Positions 5,266 through 11,371 of a stretch of 12,301 bases of DNA are shown one piece after another. Position 1 is the stretch's first letter. Every line of letters begins with the position of its first letter. Source of the DNA: DATKZB01 sp035528235 (GTDB taxonomy: Bacteria; Planctomycetota; Phycisphaerae; FEN-1346); the NCBI GenBank assembly GCA_035528235.1, contig DATKZB010000366.1, positions 1 to 12,301 on the forward strand, read 5' to 3'. Below the pieces are notes generated by a model, which saw only the letters and a program-made list of their open reading frames with translations, searched no databases and was not told the DNA's origin. The translations under genes and the position numbers were made by a program.

Positions 5266-5348
5266 CGAGGACCGCTCCCTTACGGTCGCGGCGCCGATTC
5301 ACGGTCGCGGCGCGCATGGCCCATCCGAGCCGCGAGCGTTAGCGAGCG
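5266..5348. repeat. Cluster of short GC-rich repeats
   Basis: TTACGGTCGCGGCGC (5280-5294) and TCACGGTCGCGGCGC (5299-5313) are near-identical direct repeats. GACCG and CGGTC (about 5270-5288) can form a small hairpin. GCGAGCG occurs twice around TTA (5332-5348). The cluster fills the space between the large palindrome and the 3' end of the dihydrouridine synthase gene. Confidence 0.55.
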
Positions 5349-5360
5349 CATTGCCGATGG

Positions 5361-6374
5361 TTACGGCTCGATGCCGAACCATCGGCGAGCGACGGCGCGA
5401 AGGTCGGCGTCGGACGTGGCGTCCTGGATGGCTACGCGGGCCTCGGCCGCACCGGGAATCTCGCGGGCGTATACGCGGCCCACCTGCCGGATGTGCTTCA
5501 GGCCCAGCGTCGGCCCGTACTGGGCCACGAGCCGCTCGTAGTGTTCCAGGAAGACGTGGCCGCGCTCCTCGGGCGTGACCTCGCGGTACGACCCCGCTGC
5601 GGCGAGTTCCGCGATCTGCCGGAAGATCCACGGCGTGCCGAACGCCCCGCGTGCAATGCTGGCGCCCGCGCAGCCGGTCTGGCGGAGCATGTCGAGAACG
5701 GCCTCGGGCGAGCGCAGGTCGCCGCTGCCGAAGACGGGCACCGGCAGCGTCTCGGCCCAGGCGGCGATGGTTTCCCAGTTGGCCCGGTCGTGGTACTTCT
5801 GGCCGGCCGACCGGGCGTGGACCGTGATGGCGACGGCGCCGGCCTGCGCGGCCCCGCGGGCTAGGTCCAGGGCCCGCTCGCGGTCCTCGGGCGAGTTCGT
5901 GTAACCGTGCCGCAACTTCACCGTCACGGGCAGGGCCGAGGCCCCCACCGCGGCCTCGACCAGCCGGACGGCCTTCTCGGGGTCCTTGAGGAAGGCGGCC
6001 CCGCGTCCGCTGCGGCCGGCCACGCGGCGGCTGGGGCACGCGAAGTTCAAGTCCACCAGGTCACCCGTGCCGCGCGCCGCCAGCATGGCGACGGCCTCGA
6101 CGAGCAGCCCGGGTTCGCGCGGCAGGATCTGGATGCCCAGGGGCCGGTCGACGGGGTCGGCGGCCAGGAGGTTCTCGGCCTTCCGGGCGCTTTCGTGGCC
6201 GAGGAGTTCGCGCGGCGTGGCCATCTCGGTGTGGGTGAGGGCGGCCCCCTCGCGGCGGCAGAGGAGGCGGAAGGCCAGGTGCGTCCGCTTGTGCATGGGG
6301 GCCAGCGCCAGGTTGTTCGCCAGGGCCAGCGGGCCCAGGCGGATGGGATGCACGAGGCCGGTCGGGTCAACCAT
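5361..6374 (-). CDS. dus: tRNA-dihydrouridine synthase (Dus family)
   Basis: 337 residues, the usual size. An FMN-dependent TIM-barrel enzyme that reduces uridine to dihydrouridine in tRNA, in the cytoplasm. Visible hallmarks: ALAPM (23-27), FRLLCRREGAALTHTEM (35-51), the catalytic Cys C113 in DLNFACPSRRV, KLRHGY (K153, R155, G157), TVHARSAGQKY (184-194), GSGDLRSPEA and the FMN phosphate-loop-like IARGAFGTPWIF, with a helical C-terminal domain. The APM-loop normally reads APMAGVTD--FR; here it is APMHKRTHLAFR, with charged residues in place of the small ones and His in place of Asp. The Cys and the phosphate loop are intact, so activity is likely. It resembles DusB most, but the subfamily is uncertain. 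The ATG at 6374 has AGGTG 4 bp upstream. Confidence 0.9.
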   Translation of the reverse strand: MVDPTGLVHPIRLGPLALANNLALAPMHKRTHLAFRLLCRREGAALTHTEMATPRELLGHESARKAENLLAADPVDRPLGIQILPREPGLLVEAVAMLAARGTGDLVDLNFACPSRRVAGRSGRGAAFLKDPEKAVRLVEAAVGASALPVTVKLRHGYTNSPEDRERALDLARGAAQAGAVAITVHARSAGQKYHDRANWETIAAWAETLPVPVFGSGDLRSPEAVLDMLRQTGCAGASIARGAFGTPWIFRQIAELAAAGSYREVTPEERGHVFLEHYERLVAQYGPTLGLKHIRQVGRVYAREIPGAAEARVAIQDATSDADLRAVARRWFGIEP

Positions 6375-6609
6375 GAAGCACCTGGGTCTGTAATCGCCGG
6401 CTCCACCATAGCGTCCGGGGTCGCGGCGTCAAGTTACCGGCGGCGGAAGGGGCGGCGCGGACGGTTGGGGCCGCCGGGGCGGGGCTTTTCGGCCGCTCGG
6501 GGAATCTCGCGATTTCGCTGAAGAAGGTACCAGCCGCCTTCCGATAAGACCTATTGCCGCGACGACCCTTGCGCCCCCTACACAGCCTGCCGGCACAAGG
6601 AGAGTGGGT
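6375..6609. other. Divergent intergenic region between dus and the PilZ gene
   Basis: 235 bp. A G/C-rich stretch (about 6430-6500) gives no convincing long palindrome. Near the PilZ gene, AAGGAG (6597-6602) sets its start. TTGCCG (6554-6559) and TACACA (6579-6584) are 19 bp apart, a weak promoter guess at most. Confidence 0.4.
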
Positions 6610-6933
6610 ATGCTGCGAACGGAAATGCGGACGAGTCCTCGCATTACCACGCGGATAACGGTTGAATCGATCGGGCCGACGCTCAACATCTCGGCCGGGG
6701 GCATGTGCGTTCTCATGGCCGACCCGATGCGCGAGGGGACGACGCCGTCGTTGCGTTTCACGTTGCCCGACGACGAGAAGCCGGTCTTCTGCAAGGGGCG
6801 CATCACGTGGTGCCGGTCGTCGAAGATCGATCCGGAACTGTACGAGGTGGGCCTGGCGTTCGTGGAGATCGGCGACGACGACCGCCAGCGTGTGCTGGAT
6901 TTTGTGGACGCCCACGTCGGTCCGCAGAGCTGA
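6610..6933 (+). CDS. Small PilZ-domain protein (probable c-di-GMP binding)
   Basis: 107 residues from the ATG at 6610. A GTG six bases upstream would sit only 1 bp from the AAGGAG site, whereas the ATG is at the optimal 7 bp. Both PilZ binding motifs are present: RITTR near the N-terminus (RxxxR) and NISAGG (N/D-x-S-x-x-G), followed by beta-strand-rich sequence with LRFTLP, CKGRITWCR and VGLAFVEI. PilZ domains bind cyclic di-GMP and pass the signal to motility, secretion or polysaccharide machinery. Only 10 residues separate the two motifs, shorter than is common, so one strand or loop may be missing. There is no second domain, so it probably acts by binding a partner. Confidence 0.83.
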   Translation: MLRTEMRTSPRITTRITVESIGPTLNISAGGMCVLMADPMREGTTPSLRFTLPDDEKPVFCKGRITWCRSSKIDPELYEVGLAFVEIGDDDRQRVLDFVDAHVGPQS

Positions 6934-6981
6934 GCCCCTGCCCCGGGGGGGCCGACCCGCCGCATTTTCCCATCGGGTTAT

Positions 6982-7010
6982 TTGCCTTTTGCTGCGTTTG
7001 ATTGTAGAAT
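6982..7010 (+). promoter_or_regulatory. Promoter for the zinc-ribbon membrane protein gene
   Basis: TTGCCT (6982-6987), a 17-bp spacer and TAGAAT (7005-7010). The start would fall near 7017, inside the inverted repeat at 7008-7030, leaving a leader of about 26 nt to the ATG at 7043. Confidence 0.5.
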
Positions 7011-7030
7011 GATCCGACTGGGGGATCATT
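7008..7030. promoter_or_regulatory. Perfect 8-bp inverted repeat at the transcription start, possible operator
   Basis: AATGATCC (7008-7015) and GGATCATT (7023-7030) around a 7-nt spacer. It overlaps the end of the -10 and the predicted start, the classic position for a repressor site. It could also form a hairpin in the 5' leader close to the start codon. Confidence 0.45.
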
Positions 7031-7042
7031 GGGTGTTGCCGG

Positions 7043-7639
7043 ATGTCAATTTCCGCAACATGCCCGGGATGCGGGAAGACGATCGCCGCGCCGGACACGG
7101 CGGCCGGTCATAAGGCCAAGTGTCCGCAATGCGGGGCCGTGGTCAGCATACCCGACAACCGGGCCGCCGCCCTGGCCGCCGCGCTGAAGGCCGCGAGTCC
7201 CGCCAAGCCTGACGCCGAGTCGCCGGCCGAGGCCGCGCCCGAGGCCGCCGCCACCCCCAGCCCCAGCCGCGCCGGCGGCGGACCGTCCAAGCATTCCGGG
7301 GCCACGACCACGGTGTCGCGATTGCTGGCCCGGACGAGCCCGTACGGCACGCTGCGACTGCTGGCCGCCGTCATCTTCGGCGTCGGCATTGCGGTGTCGG
7401 TGCTGACGTTCCTGGGCGGCCTGGGCGCGCTGATCGTCCTGGCGACGGGCGGGAACCCCTGGGCGGCGGTCGGCGTGTTCGCCGGCGCGCTGGTGCTGGC
7501 CGTGGCGATCTTCCTGGGGGCGAAGACGGTGAGCGAACTGGTCCGGCTGTGGGCCGACGTCGGCGACCACGCACGCCACATGGCACAGATGCTCGAGGAA
7601 TCGGTGGGCGGCCGCCTGGGCGACGACAACACGCCGTAG
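7043..7639 (+). CDS. Zinc-ribbon, two-helix membrane protein of unknown function
   Basis: 198 residues. The N-terminal zinc ribbon has C7-P-G-C10 and C27-P-Q-C30, with the spacing of small metal-binding ribbons. An Ala/Pro-rich linker (about 40-90) follows, then two hydrophobic segments (about 102-133 and 137-160) and a short amphipathic tail (LVRLWADVGDHARHMAQML). A tail of this kind after two helices recurs in bacterial membrane proteins of unknown role (memory). Membrane proteins with such N-terminal ribbons are common in planctomycetes. The ATG at 7043 has no strong ribosome site. The stop is 7 bp from the stop of the convergent gene at 7647. Confidence 0.75.
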   Translation: MSISATCPGCGKTIAAPDTAAGHKAKCPQCGAVVSIPDNRAAALAAALKAASPAKPDAESPAEAAPEAAATPSPSRAGGGPSKHSGATTTVSRLLARTSPYGTLRLLAAVIFGVGIAVSVLTFLGGLGALIVLATGGNPWAAVGVFAGALVLAVAIFLGAKTVSELVRLWADVGDHARHMAQMLEESVGGRLGDDNTP

Positions 7640-7646
7640 GCGGCGG

Positions 7647-8135
7647 CTACTTCACGGCGACGGCGCCCATCAGGCCGCCTTCCTTCAACTTCCATCCGCC
7701 GGAGAGCAGGTACTTTCCCTTGCGCAGGGTCATCGGCACCTTCAGCAGGGCGCGGGGTTTGCGTTTGCCGTCCTTGCCCTTCTCGTAGTGGATCCAACTC
7801 AGGACCAACTGGACGGACTCGTCGGTCTCCTTGTTGGGCTGGATGCGGACGGCGTAGTCCTCGACGAGGGGCAGTTCCCAGGTTCGGCCGAGGGCGACGC
7901 TTCGGGTATCGTTGATGGCCAGCCGGAAGCAGTTGTACTTGCTCCGCCGGAGTTCGTCGGCGATGGGCCGCAGGGCCGGGTCGACGTGCTCGCTGGTCTC
8001 CTTCGTGGCACGGATGCCCAGGAAGGTGACCGAGATGGCCTCTTCGGGCATGGCGGCACGGGCCGCCCCGTGCGCCAGGGTCGCCACCGCCAGCGCCGTC
8101 ACCAGGGCCGCCCGCCAATGCGTTACGTGTCGCAT
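7647..8135 (-). CDS. Small secreted protein, third gene of the ECF sigma operon
   Basis: 162 residues from the ATG at 8135. The N-terminus (MRHVTHWRAALVTALAVATL then AHGAARA) is a Sec-type signal peptide with likely cleavage near A27-A28. The mature part (about 135 residues) has no Cys pairs and alternates short strands, with NCFRLAINDTRSVALG, WELPLVEDYAVRIQP and LKVPMTLRKGKYLLSGGWK. This looks like a compact beta-rich domain. I know similar small secreted proteins next to sigma/anti-sigma pairs in planctomycetes but no assigned function. It starts 23 bp after the anti-sigma stop on the same strand, so it is probably co-transcribed. GGAGGT lies 13 bp before the ATG, rather far. It could modulate the anti-sigma factor or be an envelope effector (inference). 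Confidence 0.75.
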   Translation of the reverse strand: MRHVTHWRAALVTALAVATLAHGAARAAMPEEAISVTFLGIRATKETSEHVDPALRPIADELRRSKYNCFRLAINDTRSVALGRTWELPLVEDYAVRIQPNKETDESVQLVLSWIHYEKGKDGKRKPRALLKVPMTLRKGKYLLSGGWKLKEGGLMGAVAVK

Positions 8136-8158
8136 GGTATCTGTCGTGACCTCCGCGC

Positions 8159-8851
8159 TCAACCGCTCGACTTGTCGGGCTCGACCCAGATGGCCGCCAC
8201 GTCGCCGGCGTCGCCGCCCAGCAGGACGAGGTTGTGGTCGGGGTCGAGCATCTCCAGACCCATGATAGCAACGTCGTCCTGTCGCGCCAATGCGCCGGCG
8301 TCGAGCGGCGGCGTACGGGTCCACAGCGTGGCCAGCCCCAGGCCGATGATCAACGCCGCCGCCACGGCGCCCACGAGGTGGGCTACCCACCGGAAGGGCG
8401 CGCGACCGCGGCGCGGGCGGACGCGGATGACCGTCATGGCGGGGGCCTGGCGTGCGGCCGGCATGGCGCGCGGCCTGGCGGTAGGGGCGGGCACCTCGCG
8501 CGCGGGCCGGGCCGGCGCGGACGGCTCGTCGGGCGCCAGCGGCGCCTGGGCCTCGGGCGTCGGATCCAGACCCTCGATGCGCGAACGCGTCTTGAGTTGG
8601 ATCGGCTCGCCCTGGCCTTCGAGTTCGGCCCGAAGGCGTTTGCCGATCTCGTTCCATCGGGCGTCGTCGACCGCCGGCGGCTGATGCGAGTCGAGCACGT
8701 GCTGGATGCGCTGCTGGTCGCGGATGATCTGTCGGCAGCGGCCGCACTGGGCCAGGTGCGCGGCGATGGCGTCGTTCTCAAGGGCAGAGAGTTCGCCGTC
8801 GGCGTATCCGGCCAGCATCGGTTTGGCGTCGTCGCACGTCATGTCCGTCAC
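8159..8851 (-). CDS. Zinc-binding anti-sigma factor, single-pass membrane protein
   Basis: 230 residues. The N-terminal anti-sigma (ZAS) zinc-binding domain has C6 and the H32-xxx-C36-xx-C39 motif in AHLAQCGRCR. Such domains hold an ECF sigma factor inactive at the membrane. A Pro/Ala/Arg-rich linker (about 96-150) leads to one transmembrane helix (155-177, VGAVAAALIIGLGLATLW), then an outside tail of about 50 residues ending DAGDVAAIWVEPDKSSG. The outside tail is too small for an obvious sensor domain. The ATG at 8851 overlaps the stop of the sigma gene (ATGA, 8848-8851), implying translational coupling and a matched pair. Release could occur by proteolysis or by interaction with the next gene's secreted product (inference). 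Confidence 0.88.
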   Translation of the reverse strand: MTDMTCDDAKPMLAGYADGELSALENDAIAAHLAQCGRCRQIIRDQQRIQHVLDSHQPPAVDDARWNEIGKRLRAELEGQGEPIQLKTRSRIEGLDPTPEAQAPLAPDEPSAPARPAREVPAPTARPRAMPAARQAPAMTVIRVRPRRGRAPFRWVAHLVGAVAAALIIGLGLATLWTRTPPLDAGALARQDDVAIMGLEMLDPDHNLVLLGGDAGDVAAIWVEPDKSSG

Positions 8852-9459
8852 CCGATTTCCGAGGCCAGCAGTTCCCTCAAACGTTGCCGCGCGTTAAAGA
8901 TGCGGCTCATAACGGTCCCGACCGAGATGCCAAGTACGTTGGCGACTTCCTTGTACGACATGCCTTCGAGCGCGTACAGGACCAGGGCGGCCCGGTTTTT
9001 CTCCGAGATGTTGGTGAGCGCGGCGTCGATGGCCCGGCGCAGGTCCTGATCGGCCACCTCTTCCTGGGGCGTCCGTTGGCCGGATCCCGTGGCGGCGGGC
9101 TCGACGGCCGTCTCGGCATCGAGGCTCTCGGCCTCGCGGTGCGACCGCCACCGCCGATAGTCGAGCGCGGCGTGCGTCACGATGCGGTACAGCCACGTCC
9201 GGAACGACGACTGGCTTCGGAACGCCTGAATGCCCCGCATGACATGAATGAACGACTCCTGTACGACGTCAAGCGCGTCCTCGCGCGACCCGACCAGGCG
9301 ATAGGCGATACCGAACGCCGCGTCGTGGTGGCGGCGAAACAGTTCGTCGAGCGCCCTGGAGTCGCCCTCCTTGAGGCGTTCGACGAGGACGGCGTCGCGC
9401 TCGGCCTTGCGCAGCGCCGCGGCCTCGGCCTGGTCGTCTTGTTCGGAGGCTCCACCCAT
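8848..9459 (-). CDS. ECF-type RNA polymerase sigma factor (sigma-70 family)
   Basis: 203 residues. Region 2 (about 38-106) includes DALDVVQESF (61-70) and SSFRTWLYRIVTHAALDYRR (84-103), for core polymerase binding and -10 recognition. Region 4 (about 140-200) has the helix-turn-helix GMSYKEVANVLGISVGTVMSR (166-186 span) for the -35. Linker 107-138 is acidic and lacks a region 3, as expected for ECF factors. The gene is first in an operon with its anti-sigma factor, overlapping by 4 bp. The ATG at 9459 has no clear ribosome site, but there is no better start before residue 74. The promoter it recognises cannot be read from this window. Confidence 0.93.
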   Translation of the reverse strand: MGGASEQDDQAEAAALRKAERDAVLVERLKEGDSRALDELFRRHHDAAFGIAYRLVGSREDALDVVQESFIHVMRGIQAFRSQSSFRTWLYRIVTHAALDYRRWRSHREAESLDAETAVEPAATGSGQRTPQEEVADQDLRRAIDAALTNISEKNRAALVLYALEGMSYKEVANVLGISVGTVMSRIFNARQRLRELLASEIG

Positions 9460-9803
9460 TCAGACGGTTCCCGGGGTATCCTATTCAATCTGCCCCCGGC
9501 GGATGTGCCGGCAGGCCACCCCTGATTCTGCGGCCAGATTGTAGCCGAAGCGGCAGGGCGGGGAAAGGGCTTTCGTGGCGCGGCCCGGCGGCGGGTGCGG
9601 CAACGTTTTCTGGCACGGCTGGATCGCTGAACGGCGGGGCCGCCCGCGCCGGCGTAGCGCGGGGGTTTATCCCCCGCGCCAGACGCCTTGACCATCTCGG
9701 GTGCGCGGGGGGTAAACCCCCGCGCTACAACGGCTCCACGTTCGCCAGAAGAATCTGGCGCACCCCAGGCGGCGGGTGCCCGGCCGGCGAGCCGCCATAC
9801 CTC
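9460..9803. other. Intergenic region between the sigma operon and mgtE
   Basis: 344 bp without a convincing gene. It holds the upstream region of the sigma operon (with a lone TACAAT on the minus strand at 9538-9543) and the hairpin pair at 9657-9725 just after the end of the magnesium transporter gene. Confidence 0.5.
9655..9728. repeat. Inverted pair of hairpins (BIME-like)
   Basis: GCGCGGGGG / CCCCCGCGC form a perfect 9-bp stem around TTTAT (9657-9679). The same stem recurs around GTAAA at 9703-9725. The outer flanks GTA and TAC are also inverted, so the second hairpin is an inverted copy of the first. It has the layout of REP pairs in other bacteria. No T-run is present. Confidence 0.8.
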
Positions 9804-11171
9804 TCAATCGAAGAAGTACAGCAGCCGCGCGCCAAGCCCCAGGTAGATCAGCGTGCCCGTGATGTCGTTCAGGCTCGTGACGAACGGGCCGCTGGCCAGG
9901 GCCGGGTCGACGCCCACGCGGCAGCACGCCAGCGGCACCAGCGTGCCGGTCGTGGCGGCGCTCAGGATGCCGCAGAGCATGCTGAAGGCCACCACGACGG
10001 CGAACCCGATGTGGTGGTCGAAGAAGACGTATCCCACGGCCCCCGACACCAGGCCGCAGGGCAGCCCCACCAGCGCCGCCACGCCCAGTTCGTGGGCGAG
10101 CATCATCCCCGTCCGATGCAGCCGCACCTCGCCCATCGCGATGCCTCGCACCATGACCGTCGACGACTGGAGGCTGACGTTGCCGGCCATCTCGATCATG
10201 ACCGGCAGGAACAGAAGCAGGACCGTCTCCTGCGGGGTCTGGTACCCGAGCCATCGGATGATCTGGCCCACGAGGAACCCCGGCACCAGCGTAATCAGCA
10301 GCCACGGCAGCCGCGCGATCGCCCGGCGCCAGATGGGCGTGTGCAGGGGGTCCCGGGCGGCGCCGACCATGCGGTACATGTCTTCGGCGGCCTCTTCGTC
10401 GGCGGCGTCGAGGACGTCGTCCACGGTGATGATACCCTTGACGGCGTTGCTCTTCAGCGCCACCACGGGCACGGCCAGCAGGTCGTACCGGCGGACCACC
10501 TCGGCCACCTGCTCGCGGTCCATGTCGACCGGGACACTGTGAACGTCGGTCTCCAGGACGTCGCCGACGGGCGTGTCGGGTTTCGAGAAGACGAGCCTGT
10601 CCAGGGGCAGGCGGCCGATGAGGCGAGACGCCTCGTCCACGACGTAGAGGTCATGGCGGTAGGTCGTCTCGCTGGCGCGGCGGGCGAGTTCGATGGCTTC
10701 GCGAATGGTGGCAGTGCGCGGCAGCAGCACGAAGTCGGTGGTCATCAGGCCGCCAGCCGTGTGGGGGGGGTACTCGAGGAGTTCCTCGATTTCCTGGCGG
10801 TCTTCGAGGCCGGCCAGGGCCTCGGCGGCCTCCTTGGGCTCGAGTTCGCCGATGACGTCGGCGGCCTCGTCGGGTTCCAGTTCCGCCAGGGTGGCCCGCA
10901 GTTGCTCCGGGCGGACGCTGTCCATCAGGTCTTCGCGGGTCTCGGCGTCGAGTTCCATCAGGACGTCGGCCGCCGCCGCCGGCTCCAGCACCGACCACAG
11001 AACGGCCTGCTCCTCGGGCCGGAACTCGTCCAGCAGGTCGGCGATGTCGCTGGGGTGAAGGTCGGCCAGCCGCTGGGCCAACTTGTCCCGACGGCCTTCC
11101 GCCAGCAGACGGTGCAGGCTCGCCACGTACTCGCCGTCGAACGTCGGGTTGGGCGGGATCGTGTCCGACAC
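9804..11171 (-). CDS. mgtE: MgtE-type magnesium transporter
   Basis: 455 residues, the normal length. The cytoplasmic MgtE N domain (about 35-135) is made of repeated acidic helices, followed by a CBS pair (about 140-265, with HTAGGLMTTDFV and GIITVDDVLD), the magnesium sensor that gates the channel. Five membrane helices start near 289. The pore motif reads MAGNVSLQSSTVMVRGIA (near 327-345), and the late helix has GVDPALASGPFVTSLNDITG, whose Asp (about 421) corresponds to the pore Asp of the family. It imports Mg2+ across the inner membrane. The start is a GTG at 11171 with GAGG 6 bp upstream, and a sigma-70-like promoter lies just ahead, giving a leader of only about 30 nt, too short for a magnesium riboswitch. 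Confidence 0.95.
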   Translation of the reverse strand: MSDTIPPNPTFDGEYVASLHRLLAEGRRDKLAQRLADLHPSDIADLLDEFRPEEQAVLWSVLEPAAAADVLMELDAETREDLMDSVRPEQLRATLAELEPDEAADVIGELEPKEAAEALAGLEDRQEIEELLEYPPHTAGGLMTTDFVLLPRTATIREAIELARRASETTYRHDLYVVDEASRLIGRLPLDRLVFSKPDTPVGDVLETDVHSVPVDMDREQVAEVVRRYDLLAVPVVALKSNAVKGIITVDDVLDAADEEAAEDMYRMVGAARDPLHTPIWRRAIARLPWLLITLVPGFLVGQIIRWLGYQTPQETVLLLFLPVMIEMAGNVSLQSSTVMVRGIAMGEVRLHRTGMMLAHELGVAALVGLPCGLVSGAVGYVFFDHHIGFAVVVAFSMLCGILSAATTGTLVPLACCRVGVDPALASGPFVTSLNDITGTLIYLGLGARLLYFFD

Positions 11172-11209
11172 GGTTATCCTCGGGCAGGCCTGGGCACTAC
11201 CAAGTCCGG

Positions 11210-11238
11210 AGTGTAGAAGGCACGTCCAGGGCGGTCAA
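11210..11238 (-). promoter_or_regulatory. Sigma-70-like promoter for mgtE
   Basis: On the minus strand TTGACC (11233-11238) is followed by 17 bp and TACACT (11210-11215). A start near 11203 precedes the GTG at 11171 by about 30 nt. Confidence 0.65.
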
Positions 11239-11272
11239 TCAGAAAAGGCGTGCAGCCGGCCCGCGGCCATCG

Positions 11273-11278
11273 TACAAT
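11273..11278 (+). promoter_or_regulatory. Weak -10 candidate for the divergent gene at 11372
   Basis: TACAAT on the plus strand, about 94 bp before the GTG. There is no recognisable -35 at 16-18 bp, so this is tentative. Confidence 0.25.
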
Positions 11279-11371
11279 GCTACCGTTTGTGGCGAGACGG
11301 GGCGCCGAACGCGGCGACTGCCCGCGCCAGGTGCCGGGGAGCCCCGACGGTTCGGCCTCAAGGAGACGAGT

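Noticed and set aside
7108..8271. 387-codon minus-strand frame across the zinc-ribbon gene and the sigma operon end
   Set aside because: It crosses two convergent real genes and has no recognisable motifs.
8136..8747. Longer N-terminus for the secreted protein (frame open from 8747)
   Set aside because: The extension lies out of frame over the anti-sigma gene. The ATG at 8135 begins a clean signal peptide.
9538..9543. Promoter of the sigma operon (TACAAT on the minus strand)
   Set aside because: No acceptable -35 at 16-18 bp and no recognisable ECF-type motif, so not listed as a feature.
11172..11203. Magnesium riboswitch upstream of mgtE
   Set aside because: The predicted leader is only about 30 nt, too short for an M-box or similar element.
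10011..11216. 401-codon plus-strand frame antisense to mgtE
   Set aside because: Mirror of the highly conserved MgtE reading frame; His/Gln/Arg-rich with no family signature.
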